Positions 40,708 to 49,716 of a stretch of 64,000 nt of DNA are shown piece by piece. The notes under the pieces are model-generated. The model had not been told where the DNA came from, searched no databases, and worked only from the letters and a program-made list of their open reading frames with translations. Both the position numbers and the translations under genes were made by a program. Numbering within the stretch: position 1 is the stretch's first letter; every line of letters begins with the position of its first letter. Source of the DNA: Shewanella sp. SNU WT4 (GTDB taxonomy: Bacteria; Pseudomonadota; Gammaproteobacteria; Enterobacterales; Shewanellaceae). The stretch spans positions 1,922,001 through 1,986,000 of the forward strand of contig NZ_CP041151.1 in the NCBI RefSeq assembly GCF_006494715.1, read 5' to 3'.

Positions 40708-40847
40708 CAAGGGGTGTCAGCAGCGCTGACTGAGATGTCGATAGACGAACCCTTAGAACCTGATCCGGCTTATACCGGCGTAGGAATGGTGTGTTTATTG
40801 CCTTCGCGCGTCTTGCCGGATCTCAACCTAGTATAGATTGAGGTCCC
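40708..40847 (+). promoter_or_regulatory. TPP riboswitch (THI element) with translational expression platform
   Basis: The aptamer (40708-40795) has the conserved blocks GGGGTGTCAG, ACTGAGAT, ACCCTTAGAACCTGATCCGG and TACCGGCGTAGGAA. Downstream, GATCTCAACC (40819-40828) can pair with GATTGAGGTC (40836-40845), hiding the ribosome site 3 bp before ATG 40848. An overlapping segment GCCGGATC (40815-40822) is exactly complementary to GATCCGGC inside the aptamer (40762-40769). The two pairings exclude each other, which fits a switch: TPP holds the aptamer, the sequestering hairpin forms, and translation stops. The aptamer call is firm; the switching scheme is inferred from complementarity. Confidence 0.93.
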
Positions 40848-43031
40848 ATGAAATATCCTATCTCTTTGCTGTCGTTAGCTATATCGACAAGCTTTTGTAG
40901 CAATGCCTTCTCTGCCACCACAGGTTTAACCGCGCCCGATAATAAGCCGATGGAAGTCTTAGTGGTATCGGCCGATTTTCGCGCCATTAATGTCAATCAA
41001 GTGCAATCTAGCGTCAGCGTCATTGATAAATCCCAATTACAAGATGATGGCGGCGAAAACTTTCAAGATATTTTAAATGGTGTCCCAAACCTTAACTGGT
41101 CTGGCGGCAGCTCGCGGGCGCGATATTTTCAAATTCGCGGTGTGGGCGATCAAGAAGAATATCAAGGCGCGCCTAACAGCTCAGTAGGTTTTTTTGTCGA
41201 TGATATCGATTTGTCTGGGTTAGGCATGGCATCAGGCTTATTTGATATCGACCAAGTTGAAGTGCTGCGCGGTCCACAAAGTACCTTGTTTGGTGGTAAT
41301 GCCTTAGCGGGCGCGATTTATTTAACCAGTGCTGAGCCGAGTGCCATACCTGAGGCTGGCACTGAACTCACCTTAGGTACCGATGATTTGTGGACCTTAG
41401 GTGCCTATGCTGGCGGCTCACTTAATCAAGACGATAGCCTGCTTGGGCGCATTTCAGTGCAAACCCATCAGCAAGATGGCTTTATGGAAAATAGCTATCT
41501 TGGCCGTGATGATACCAATAAGCGCGATGAAACCTCAGTTAAAGCTAAATTACGCTGGTATATCAATGATGATTTACAAGCGGATTTAACCTTACTGCAC
41601 GGTAATTTTGATAATGGTTATGATGTTTGGTCGCTAGACAGTAACGGTACTTATACTAATACCGACCAACCCGGAGTCGATACTCAAACCACCAATGGCG
41701 CGGCACTTAAATTATCTTGGCAAGCTGATCCGCGCTTTAGCATTGAATCCATCAGCAGCTTTACTGATACTAAACAGCGCCATGCCTATGATGGCGATTG
41801 GTCAAACTCAGAGTATTGGCAGCAGTTGGAATGTGCTGTTTATGATGATGGTGGTACTTTCATTGGAATGGCGCCATGTGTGTATGACAGTTGGTGGGAT
41901 AAAACCGCTAAACGCCAAAATTTCAGTCAAGATGTGCGCATCCTGAGCGATGATGCTGGGCGGATATTTGCTGGCACCACAGATTGGTTGTTTGGCTTGT
42001 ACTTTAATAGGCTGACTGAAGATAACCTGCTTAGAGAAGAATATAACGGTTGGGATTCTTCTTGGTTGAGTAATTATGAGGCTTTAAAACTGTCCGTCTT
42101 TGGGCAATTGGATACCTATATTAATAAGTTTCACTATTCTATTGGATTGCGAATAGAGCAATGGCAAGCTGATTATAGTGATAGTAATGACGAGGTTTAT
42201 TCGCCAGATGCGACTCTTTTTGGAGGGCATATTTCTGTTGGTTATCAGATATCAGATGAACAGCAACTCTATGCAAAAGTAGCTAGAGGATACAAAGCTG
42301 GTGGATTTAACGTTGGCTTAGACTTAGCTACCTATCCAGAGTTAAGTGATTATATTGGATATGAAGCCGAGACTCTTTATAACTATGAAATTGGGCATAG
42401 TGGTAACTGGTTAAATGGTGACATGAATACCCGTGTTTCACTTTTCTTTATGGATCGCCAGGATCAGCAGGTAGACGCTTCAATTCAAGTTTTCAATATT
42501 GAAGCCAATACTCAGAAGTTCATTTTATATACCGCTAACGCAGCAAGCTCAACCAATTACGGTCTCGAAGCTAATGTTAATTACTACGCCACTCAGAACC
42601 TTGAACTATACGCTTCTTTGGGATTATTAAAGGCGACCTATGATAACTATATCTATCGAGACGATAATGGCGAGATAGACTTATCTGACCGTGAGTTAGC
42701 GCATTCTCCTAGCTATAACTATCAAGTGGGCGCTACTTGGCGTAACGCTGGCTATTTTGCCAACCTGACCTTATCCGGCATGGATAGTTTTTATTATTCT
42801 GACAGTAATGAATTTCAATCCGATGATTACCATTTGCTTAATATGCGTTTAGGTTACGAGGCGAATGCTTGGTCTGTGTATCTGTGGGGGCGTAACCTCA
42901 CTGATGAGCAGTATGGCGTGCGCGGTTTCTTATTTGGTAATGAACCCAATAAAGACTGGGCCGATCAGCAATATGTGCGTTATGGCGATCCACGCCAAGT
43001 AGGTATTACTGTTAAATATGATTTTATGTAA
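40848..43031 (+). CDS. TonB-dependent outer membrane receptor, probably for thiamine
   Basis: A 727-aa receptor. Signal peptide MKYPISLLSLAISTSFCSNAFSA, then the TonB box region (MEVLVVSA), a plug domain (NFQDILNGVPNLNWSGGSSRARYFQIRG, VEVLRGPQSTLFGGNALAGAIYL) and a 22-strand barrel ending in VGITVKYDFM with the final aromatic residue near the end. The TPP riboswitch directly in front and the thiamine genes behind show the likely cargo: thiamine or a precursor or phosphate ester. Bases in about 42050-42700 are visibly more AT-rich than the flanks, which might reflect a recombined segment. A terminator hairpin follows. Confidence 0.92.
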   Translation: MKYPISLLSLAISTSFCSNAFSATTGLTAPDNKPMEVLVVSADFRAINVNQVQSSVSVIDKSQLQDDGGENFQDILNGVPNLNWSGGSSRARYFQIRGVGDQEEYQGAPNSSVGFFVDDIDLSGLGMASGLFDIDQVEVLRGPQSTLFGGNALAGAIYLTSAEPSAIPEAGTELTLGTDDLWTLGAYAGGSLNQDDSLLGRISVQTHQQDGFMENSYLGRDDTNKRDETSVKAKLRWYINDDLQADLTLLHGNFDNGYDVWSLDSNGTYTNTDQPGVDTQTTNGAALKLSWQADPRFSIESISSFTDTKQRHAYDGDWSNSEYWQQLECAVYDDGGTFIGMAPCVYDSWWDKTAKRQNFSQDVRILSDDAGRIFAGTTDWLFGLYFNRLTEDNLLREEYNGWDSSWLSNYEALKLSVFGQLDTYINKFHYSIGLRIEQWQADYSDSNDEVYSPDATLFGGHISVGYQISDEQQLYAKVARGYKAGGFNVGLDLATYPELSDYIGYEAETLYNYEIGHSGNWLNGDMNTRVSLFFMDRQDQQVDASIQVFNIEANTQKFILYTANAASSTNYGLEANVNYYATQNLELYASLGLLKATYDNYIYRDDNGEIDLSDRELAHSPSYNYQVGATWRNAGYFANLTLSGMDSFYYSDSNEFQSDDYHLLNMRLGYEANAWSVYLWGRNLTDEQYGVRGFLFGNEPNKDWADQQYVRYGDPRQVGITVKYDFM

Positions 43032-43066
43032 TTTAACTCTCTGAATGTATTCAGTGAGTCATTCTT

Positions 43067-43087
43067 GGCCACAGCCGTGGCCTTTTT
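43067..43087 (+). terminator. Terminator-like hairpin inside the thiamine locus
   Basis: GGCCAC (43067-43072) pairs with GTGGCC (43077-43082) across AGCC, followed by TTTTT. It lies 35 bp after the receptor stop and before the thiamine-binding gene. It would lower expression of the downstream genes relative to the receptor. Confidence 0.75.
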
Positions 43088-43118
43088 CAATGTGGCATTG
43101 CCGCAAACTTTGGACATT

Positions 43119-43382
43119 ATGATGAAATTAACCGCCGAAATTAGTATGTATCCGCTGCAAGACAATTACTTAGAAGCCATTGAATGGTTTATTCAACGAG
43201 TTGACTCTTACCCTAATATTGAGCGTGTAACTAATGCTATGGCCACGCAAGTGGTTGGTGAATATAGCGAAGTGATGGCTATGCTTGCCGTTGAAATGGA
43301 AGCTGCCCATAGTAAATTTGGTAAGGCGGCGTTTGTGTGTAAATTCTTGGGAGGTGAGCTTAATTTGGCTCATAAGCAGTAA
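43119..43382 (+). CDS. YkoF-like thiamine-binding family protein
   Basis: An 87-aa soluble protein: MMKLTAEISMYPLQDNYLEA, then VTNAMATQVVGEYSEVMAML, and LGGELNL near the end. This fits the YkoF/MTH1187 fold (ferredoxin-like), whose members bind thiamine or its pyrimidine part (HMP). No signal peptide, so cytosolic. It lies between the receptor and the permease in a TPP-controlled cluster, which backs a thiamine role. ATG 43119 or 43122. A weak ribosome site suggests low output or coupling. Confidence 0.78.
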   Translation: MMKLTAEISMYPLQDNYLEAIEWFIQRVDSYPNIERVTNAMATQVVGEYSEVMAMLAVEMEAAHSKFGKAAFVCKFLGGELNLAHKQ

Positions 43383-43383
43383 T

Positions 43384-44022
43384 ATGTGGTCGCAATTGAC
43401 GACTTGGCTCCAAAGCTTACAGTCTGATTGGTTGATGATGAATGGCTGGGAAGCGTTAGCTGTGCTGCTCGCTATGGCTTATCTCATTTTGGCTATGCGC
43501 CAAAGTATCTGGTGCTGGCCAGCGGCTCTTGCGAGTACTGCAATTTATACCTTGTTGTTTTGGAAAGTGTCCTTGCTGATGGAATCTGTGCTCAATGTCT
43601 ATTACATGGCCATGGCCGTGTATGGGTTTTGGTTGTGGAAGAACGGCGGTGAGGGCGGTCAGGGGCAGCAATTAGTCTCTTGGAGTGTTAAGCGCCACTT
43701 AGGGATTATTGCTGTCACAGGTATGGTTTCTGTGTTGGTGGGGTACTTGATGGCCAATTACACCCATGCTTCGATGGCGTATCTTGATGCGGCAACCACG
43801 TGCTTTGCGGTCATGACCACAGTGTTAGTCGCGAAAAAAGTGGTGGAGAATTGGTTGTATTGGGTAGTGATAGATCTCGTGTCGATTTATTTATACCTGA
43901 GTAAAGGCATGATCTTAACTTCTGGCCTATTTGTGCTGTACGTTGGCTTGGCTATGAGCGGCTATTGGCTGTGGCGCAAGCAGTTAGCCTTGGATTCTGA
44001 GCCGCAAATGGTTGGTGCCTAA
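43384..44022 (+). CDS. pnuT: PnuC-family permease, probably the thiamine transporter PnuT
   Basis: A 212-aa inner membrane protein with about seven hydrophobic segments. PnuC-family marks include WEALAVLLAMAYLILAMRQS, WCWPAALASTAIYTLLFW, MAMAVYGFWLW and the C-terminal NWLYWVVIDLVSIYLYLSKG. Members are facilitators trapping vitamins after phosphorylation (PnuC nicotinamide riboside, RibM riboflavin, PnuT thiamine). The TPP riboswitch, receptor and following kinase make thiamine the best guess. It starts 1 bp after the previous stop (TAATATG), so the genes are coupled. Confidence 0.85.
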   Translation: MWSQLTTWLQSLQSDWLMMNGWEALAVLLAMAYLILAMRQSIWCWPAALASTAIYTLLFWKVSLLMESVLNVYYMAMAVYGFWLWKNGGEGGQGQQLVSWSVKRHLGIIAVTGMVSVLVGYLMANYTHASMAYLDAATTCFAVMTTVLVAKKVVENWLYWVVIDLVSIYLYLSKGMILTSGLFVLYVGLAMSGYWLWRKQLALDSEPQMVGA

Positions 44023-44025
44023 CTT

Positions 44026-45348
44026 ATGCCTCAAGAGGGTTTGCTATGGCAATCATTGCTTAAACTCTTAGCGCGCCATGAGGCGCCGCTTGATGTCGTT
44101 AATGCCTTAGGCAAAGTCTTGAGTCATTATCAGTTAGCGTTGACGGCAACACCGCAGTTATTGACGAGTGGCCTTAACAATATCAATGTGCTGCTGTTTT
44201 TGGGCGAGGCTAAGTCTAGATCTAAGACCAAGCCTAAGCCTCCAGCATTGACTATAAGTGTGTCAGAGCTTGATTTCAGCCGTGAGCACATCAGTCATCA
44301 AGAGTTAGACTGTCAGTTAGGCCTGCGTTGGGTGCTGCGCTGCAACTTAATCAAACCATTAGATGCCAGGCAAAATGAAGTGAAGGCTTGGCGTCAAGCG
44401 GCAGCGGTTAATCTAGCGCCGCCGCTTCATTGGGTGAGTGCAGATTTTCAGTGTTACTTGAGTGAGTATTGCCCCGCAGTAAATGCGGCGGCCTTTGGCG
44501 CAGGCTTTGCTGATGTGGATGGATTAACGTCAAGCACCAAGTGGCGCTCGCAGCTTAATACTCCGACGATTAACGCTATGGGGCAGGGCAAGGCTAACAA
44601 AAGTAAGGTTAACAATGGTAAGAGCAGCAAGGTTAAGGATGACTCGCGCGCAAACGAAGATTTATGTTCAGGCTTAGCAAGCCATCAAGTGAAATTGCTG
44701 GATAGTTTGTTGCAGTTATCTCAGATCTCTCAATTGTCTCCGCTATCTCACTTGCCTCAATTGTCACAGTCATCTTCACTGTCACAGTCGTTAGCGCAAT
44801 CTGTTCCTACAAACTGCGCAGCGGCCAGAGGCAATAATTTATCGCACCAAATTGAGCAGTATTTAAGTGCGTTAACGGCGTTAGCGCCTTGCTCAACGTG
44901 GACAAGCGCGCAGCAGCAAAGCTTTGCGGGGTTAGCTCGGGCGTTTAAGGATTATGGCTCTGATCAAAGCGCCCAATGGCGGGAGTTAGATCAAGGCTTT
45001 AATTGGCAGCAATTTAGTCATAGAGATTTGCATCCTGATAATCTCTTGCTGCAAAGTGATAGTGTCTATGTGATTGATTTTGAATTTAGCTGTGATTTTC
45101 ATCCCTTGTGGGATCTCACCTCAATTATTGCGACCTGTGAGTTTACTGACACCGAGGCATTTAGCTTCTGTCAGGCCTATTTAGCGCGTCACCCGCACTT
45201 TAGTGGTAATGAAATGGTATTGATACCAGCCATGCTTGATTGCTATTGGTTTACCGCCAGCATTTGGGCGCTCAATCAGGCTTGTGATAGCTGTGACGCA
45301 GAATTTCTGGACTGGTCTAAGTGTTTCTGGCAACTTGTTAGTAAATAG
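44026..45348 (+). CDS. Thiamine-kinase-like phosphotransferase with a low-complexity insert
   Basis: A 440-aa protein of the APH/choline-kinase fold. The catalytic loop is SHRDLHPDNLLLQ near residues 333-345 and the Mg-binding VIDFEFSCDFHPLWDLTSII near 350-369. Placed 3 bp after the PnuT gene, it should phosphorylate incoming thiamine, trapping it in the cell. It is about 150 residues longer than E. coli ThiK. The excess lies at about residues 165-265: a Lys/Asn/Ser-rich run (GKANKSKVNNGKSSKVKDD) and a Leu/Ser/Gln repeat (LLQLSQISQLSPLSHLPQLS). The insert lies between the N-lobe and the catalytic loop. Direct thiamine specificity is inferred from context. Confidence 0.8.
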   Translation: MPQEGLLWQSLLKLLARHEAPLDVVNALGKVLSHYQLALTATPQLLTSGLNNINVLLFLGEAKSRSKTKPKPPALTISVSELDFSREHISHQELDCQLGLRWVLRCNLIKPLDARQNEVKAWRQAAAVNLAPPLHWVSADFQCYLSEYCPAVNAAAFGAGFADVDGLTSSTKWRSQLNTPTINAMGQGKANKSKVNNGKSSKVKDDSRANEDLCSGLASHQVKLLDSLLQLSQISQLSPLSHLPQLSQSSSLSQSLAQSVPTNCAAARGNNLSHQIEQYLSALTALAPCSTWTSAQQQSFAGLARAFKDYGSDQSAQWRELDQGFNWQQFSHRDLHPDNLLLQSDSVYVIDFEFSCDFHPLWDLTSIIATCEFTDTEAFSFCQAYLARHPHFSGNEMVLIPAMLDCYWFTASIWALNQACDSCDAEFLDWSKCFWQLVSK

Positions 45349-45423
45349 TTAACGTCAAACTTGGTGTGTAGCGTAAGACGGGCACTATGACTCTACACAG
45401 CGGCGAATGCCTAAGGCTATCAG

Positions 45424-46301
45424 ATGCTATCCTCTCGTTTGCGTGGCCACCTATTGATTATCTTAGTGCTACTTACCTGCGTTAGTGCTTGCTCGACGAA
45501 AATGAGTTATTACTTTATTGATTGGGCCATAAAATGGCAACTCGATGATTATGTTGAACTTAATGACAAGCAGCAACAAGCATTAGACGCCGCCATTGCC
45601 GAATTTATCCTCTGGCATCAAGCTCATGAACTTCCCAAATATAATCAGCAGCTTAATGCCTTAAAGGCGAATATTGGACAGAGACAATTAACCGCCGATC
45701 GCTGGCATTATCACAGTGAGCAAGGCAAGCAGTCATTCATCATAATCTTGACACTATCACCAGCTTAATTGGCTCGTTAACGGATGAGCAAGTCCAACAA
45801 ATTAAGATAAATATTCAAGCCGAAATTGATGAGGATAAAGAGCGCTATCTCAACAATAGTGATGACGAATGGGTTCATCGCAACGATAAATCCATGCTCG
45901 ATAAAGCTAAAGAGTACTTGGGGGCACTATCTGCCGAGCAGCGAATTATGATTTTGCAATACAACCGCAGTCGCCCAAGAACGACTAAGCTCTGGTATAG
46001 CTATCAAGCTGTGTGGTTTAAGCGTTTTATGCATGCGCTGCAATTGCGCCAAGATAAAGAGTATCTGCGCCAAGAATTAGCTGTGTTATTAACAGCGACT
46101 GATACCCTTAAAAGCGCGCAATACCAAGAGCTCATCACAGCCAATAGCCAAGCGCTCGCAAGATTAGTGGCAGCGCTGCAAACGAGTTTAAGCGCGAAGC
46201 AGCAACAAAAAATCATGGCCACTATGACGCAACTTGCCGCCGATCTTGACGAGTTAAGCGCTGATGGATTGAACAATATTGCATCTCACCCACAGCCTTG
46301 A
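45424..46301 (+). pseudogene. DUF6279-type lipoprotein, broken by a frameshift
   Basis: The first part (45424-45768) starts with a lipoprotein signal ending in SACSTKMSYYF, then AIKWQLDDYVELNDKQQQAL and LWHQAHELPKYNQQL. It runs into nonsense (FIIILTLSPA) after about 45735. The second part is open in another frame from about 45723: VIHHNLDTITSLIGSLTDEQ, then DEWVHRNDKSMLDKAKEYLG, through to 46301. Joined, they give one ~290-residue protein of the DUF6279 lipoprotein type. Switching frame needs a net loss of one base (or gain of two) near 45720-45740. It is either a real recent lesion or a sequencing error. Confidence 0.8.
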
Positions 46302-46357
46302 AATAAGGCGGTACATTTCAAGGTCTAGTTCAACAGTTAATTACTAGAGGCTACATC

Positions 46358-46951
46358 ATGGGATTTAATCGATTAATTCACCTGTTTAATCAAGCGGCCA
46401 GCAGCACTCAAGGTTTAGCGTTACTGGGGCTACGCGTGTATTTAGCCCCTGTGTTAATTCAAGCTGGCTATAACAAGTTAAGTCATTTTAGTGATACCGC
46501 CGCTTGGTTTGGTAATGCTGAGTGGGGGCTTGGGCTGCCAATGCCTGAGGTGATGGCGGGCTTAGCGGCGGGTACTGAGTTTTTGGGTGGCATTTTGTTA
46601 TTGCTTGGCTTGGCAACGCGCCTTGTCGCTCTGCCTATGATGATCACTATGGCGGTGGCCGCAGTAACTGTGCATTGGCAGCATGGCTGGCTGGCGATTA
46701 GCGACCCGTCCTCTTGGCTTGCCAATGAGCAAGTCCTAGCCTCTGCTGAAAAGCTGGCTAAGGCTAAAGAGCTATTGCAGCAACATGGCGATTTTGAGTG
46801 GTTAACCAGTTCAGGCAATTTTGTGGTGCTCAATAATGGTATCGAGTTTGCGGCTACCTATTTTCTGATGTTACTTGTGCTGTTTAGTTGTGGTGGCGGT
46901 AAAGGCTTTAGTGTGGATTATTATCTCGCCAAGGGGCGGCAGCAGGTATAG
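46358..46951 (+). CDS. DoxX-family membrane protein
   Basis: A 197-aa inner membrane protein with four hydrophobic segments: LLGLRVYLAPVLIQAGYNKL, FLGGILLLLGLATRLVALPM, and others up to AATYFLMLLVLFSCGGGKGF. This is the DoxX layout with the RxxxAxVLIxAGxNKL-like opening. The loop between residues 115 and 150 is longer and polar (SDPSSWLANEQVLASAEKLA). DoxX proteins are linked to redox and oxidative stress complexes, but the role here is unknown. It follows the broken DUF6279 gene after 56 bp. Confidence 0.85.
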   Translation: MGFNRLIHLFNQAASSTQGLALLGLRVYLAPVLIQAGYNKLSHFSDTAAWFGNAEWGLGLPMPEVMAGLAAGTEFLGGILLLLGLATRLVALPMMITMAVAAVTVHWQHGWLAISDPSSWLANEQVLASAEKLAKAKELLQQHGDFEWLTSSGNFVVLNNGIEFAATYFLMLLVLFSCGGGKGFSVDYYLAKGRQQV

Positions 46952-47082
46952 GACAGTTAGTTTTAACAAAACAGAAACTTATGTTGCATAGTTGTTATCT
47001 TTCCAGTTATTACTAGTGGGTATCTTTAGCTTTCACTAAAGATACCAAGGCTATTTTAATAATAATAATTGGGAAAATATCT

Positions 47083-49671
47083 ATGAAATACCAATACAGT
47101 AAGTTGCATCAAGCAATGTTTGTGGTGGGGGCTATGTTAGGGGGAACGCTGCCGACTGTGGCTATGTCAGCAACGAGTGGTGATAGTGCAAGTGATGCCA
47201 ATATTGAAAAAATTGCCGTGGTCGGCACCCGCGCGGCGCCGCGCTCAGTCACGGATTCACCTGTGCCGCTTGATATTATTGGTGCAGAAGAATTTGTGCG
47301 ACAAGGCAATACCGATCTTAAATCTCTGCTGAGCAGTGTTACGCCATCGTTTAACGTGAACGATCAACCTATTAATGATGGCTCATCCCTCGTTCGCCCA
47401 GCCAACTTACGCGGCTTAGCTGCCGATCATACCTTGGTATTAGTTAACGGTAAGCGGCGTCATCGCAGCGCTGTGATCACCTTTTTAGGTGGCGGACTGT
47501 CTGATGGCTCCCAAGGCCCAGATATTTCAAACATTCCAGTGTCGGCATTAAAGCAAGTGGAAGTATTGCGCGATGGCGCGGCTGCGCAATACGGCTCAGA
47601 TGCCATTGCCGGTGTACTTAACTTTGTACTCAAAGATGCCCCGCAAGGCGGCAGTGTCGAAACTCGTTATGGCCAGTTCTATGAAGGCGACGGCGCTGGT
47701 TGGCAGTTTTCTGGCAATAAAGGTTTTGCCTTATCTGAAAATGGTTTTGCTAACTTTTCCATGGAATATCGCACTCAAGACTCAACTTCTCGCAGTGTAC
47801 AGCGTGACGATGCGGCTGGATTAGCCGCGGCAGGTAACCCGTTTATCATAGATCCCGCACAGGTTTGGGGCACCCCAGAAGTAAAATCTGATGTAAAGAT
47901 ACTAGGCAACTTTGGTCTGGATTTAAATGACACAGACAAAGCCTACATGTGGATAAATTATGCGAAGCGCGATATCGACGGCGGCTTTTATTATCGTAAT
48001 CCCCATAATCGCGGCGGCGTTAATGATGGTGGCATGAAGCCAACCGGGCAAATAGGAAGTGATGGTAAACCTATCTTAGCGCCTACCTTATTGGTGGGGG
48101 ATTTAACCCCAAATGATGGTATCGCATGCCCAGTGGTATTTACTGGCAGCAACGTGTTAAACAGCGACGCGTATAAGCAAGTGGCGGCCGACCCTAACTG
48201 TTTTGCTTTTAATGAAATATTCCCAGGTGGCTTTACCCCAAGATTTGGCGGCAAGATTAATGACTTAGCTTTTGCTCTTGGCACTGAAGGGCAGTGGCAG
48301 GGCGATTGGAATTACGATCTGAGTGCCAGTTATGGTTACTCAGATGTTGAATACAGTATCTATAACACTATCAATCCATCGTTAGGCCCTGCTTCACCCA
48401 CAAGCTTTAAGCCCGGCGCTTATACCCAGTTAGAGCAAACCTATAATTTTGATGTCACTAAGCAGTTGCTGGTGGACGGTTGGGAAGAGCCGATAAACTT
48501 CGCCTCTGGCCTTGAATATCGCTATGAAACCTTTGAAATTCAAAATGGCGATCCGGCTTCTTTCGAAGTCGGACCATTAGCTAACCAAGGGTTTGGCATC
48601 GGCTCAAACGGCTTCCCTGGATTTAAGCCACAAGATTCCGGTTCATGGTCTCGCTCAAACATTGCAGCCTATGTGGACATGGAGTTTTATGCGACCCCAG
48701 ACTGGTTGCTGACAGGCGCGGTGCGTTATGAAGACTTCAGTGACTTTGGGTCAACGGTCAATGGTAAAGTTTCCACCCATTACTCGATTTCTGAGGTTTG
48801 GGCGATTCGTTCAGCGGCCAGCACTGGCTTTAGAGCACCTACAGTTGGTCAAAGTAACGTGCGTAACGTCACGACCGCATTCACTGCTAATGGCTTAGAA
48901 GATCAAGCTACTTTGCCACCGACTCACCCCATCTCTATTCAAAAAGGGGGGGAGCCGCTTGAGCCAGAAACGTCGGTTAACTTAAGTCTTGGCGCCGTGG
49001 CAGAATTTGAAAACGGCCTATATATGACGGTGGATTATTTTAATATCAAGCTTAAAGACCGCATTAGTCAGACATCACCACTGGAATTAACCTTAGATGA
49101 CATTGATGACTTGCTCGCTTTAGGCGTGAATGATGCCACCAGTTTTTCTAGCGTTAAGTATTTCACCAATGACTTTGATACGACTACCCAAGGCGTAGAT
49201 GTCGTGATGAACTACAACATGGAGATTTTAGGCGGCGATACTAAGTTCCAACTCGCCTATAACTGGACTGATACTCAAGTCGATAGCTATAACCCTGCCA
49301 ACATTAACGCCGCTAAAGTGCAAATGCTGGAAGATAACTTACCGGCGCAGCGAGCAAACTTCACCACCATTTATGAATATGGTGATGTTAATACACTGAT
49401 GCGGGTTAACTATTATGGTGATTACTATGAAGATCACTTAGATGCTGGTGGCGATTTACCTATTTACGCTGGCAGCGAAGTAACAGTTGACCTTGAAATG
49501 AGCTATTTCTGGAATGAAGCCTTTAGCACATCGGTTGGCGCTAATAATCTGTTTGATAATTCACCGGATGAAAACCCATGGTCAGGAGTGGTGGGTGCCT
49601 TGTATCCATCGACATCGCCTATGGGAATTAATGGTGGTTTCTATTATGTTCGCGCTAATTATATGTTTTAA
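47083..49671 (+). CDS. TonB-dependent outer membrane receptor, substrate unknown
   Basis: An 862-aa receptor with a signal peptide (cut near TVAMSA), a short TonB box (EKIAVVGTRA), a plug domain (DLKSLLSSVTPSFNVNDQP, ANLRGLAADHTLVLVNGKRRHRS, VEVLRDGAAAQYGSDAIAGVLNF) and a large barrel ending GGFYYVRANYMF with terminal Phe. The plug sequence VLVNGKRRHRSA is typical of the subgroup often found next to transport of peptides or sugars, but no partner gene is here to name a substrate. It stands alone, with its own terminator. Confidence 0.9.
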   Translation: MKYQYSKLHQAMFVVGAMLGGTLPTVAMSATSGDSASDANIEKIAVVGTRAAPRSVTDSPVPLDIIGAEEFVRQGNTDLKSLLSSVTPSFNVNDQPINDGSSLVRPANLRGLAADHTLVLVNGKRRHRSAVITFLGGGLSDGSQGPDISNIPVSALKQVEVLRDGAAAQYGSDAIAGVLNFVLKDAPQGGSVETRYGQFYEGDGAGWQFSGNKGFALSENGFANFSMEYRTQDSTSRSVQRDDAAGLAAAGNPFIIDPAQVWGTPEVKSDVKILGNFGLDLNDTDKAYMWINYAKRDIDGGFYYRNPHNRGGVNDGGMKPTGQIGSDGKPILAPTLLVGDLTPNDGIACPVVFTGSNVLNSDAYKQVAADPNCFAFNEIFPGGFTPRFGGKINDLAFALGTEGQWQGDWNYDLSASYGYSDVEYSIYNTINPSLGPASPTSFKPGAYTQLEQTYNFDVTKQLLVDGWEEPINFASGLEYRYETFEIQNGDPASFEVGPLANQGFGIGSNGFPGFKPQDSGSWSRSNIAAYVDMEFYATPDWLLTGAVRYEDFSDFGSTVNGKVSTHYSISEVWAIRSAASTGFRAPTVGQSNVRNVTTAFTANGLEDQATLPPTHPISIQKGGEPLEPETSVNLSLGAVAEFENGLYMTVDYFNIKLKDRISQTSPLELTLDDIDDLLALGVNDATSFSSVKYFTNDFDTTTQGVDVVMNYNMEILGGDTKFQLAYNWTDTQVDSYNPANINAAKVQMLEDNLPAQRANFTTIYEYGDVNTLMRVNYYGDYYEDHLDAGGDLPIYAGSEVTVDLEMSYFWNEAFSTSVGANNLFDNSPDENPWSGVVGALYPSTSPMGINGGFYYVRANYMF

Positions 49672-49682
49672 GTAAGTCTGCT

Positions 49683-49716
49683 GGCGGTGATGAGAGGTCT
49701 AACATCACCGCCTTTT
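49683..49716 (+). terminator. Rho-independent terminator after the second receptor gene
   Basis: GGCGGTGATG (49683-49692) pairs perfectly with CATCACCGCC (49703-49712) around a 10-nt loop, followed by TTTT. It starts 12 bp after the receptor stop. Confidence 0.88.

Noticed and set aside
45894..46301. A separate 135-aa gene with its own ATG
   Set aside because: The frame is open well upstream of this ATG and continues the DUF6279 protein; there is no ribosome site, so it is the second half of a frameshifted gene.
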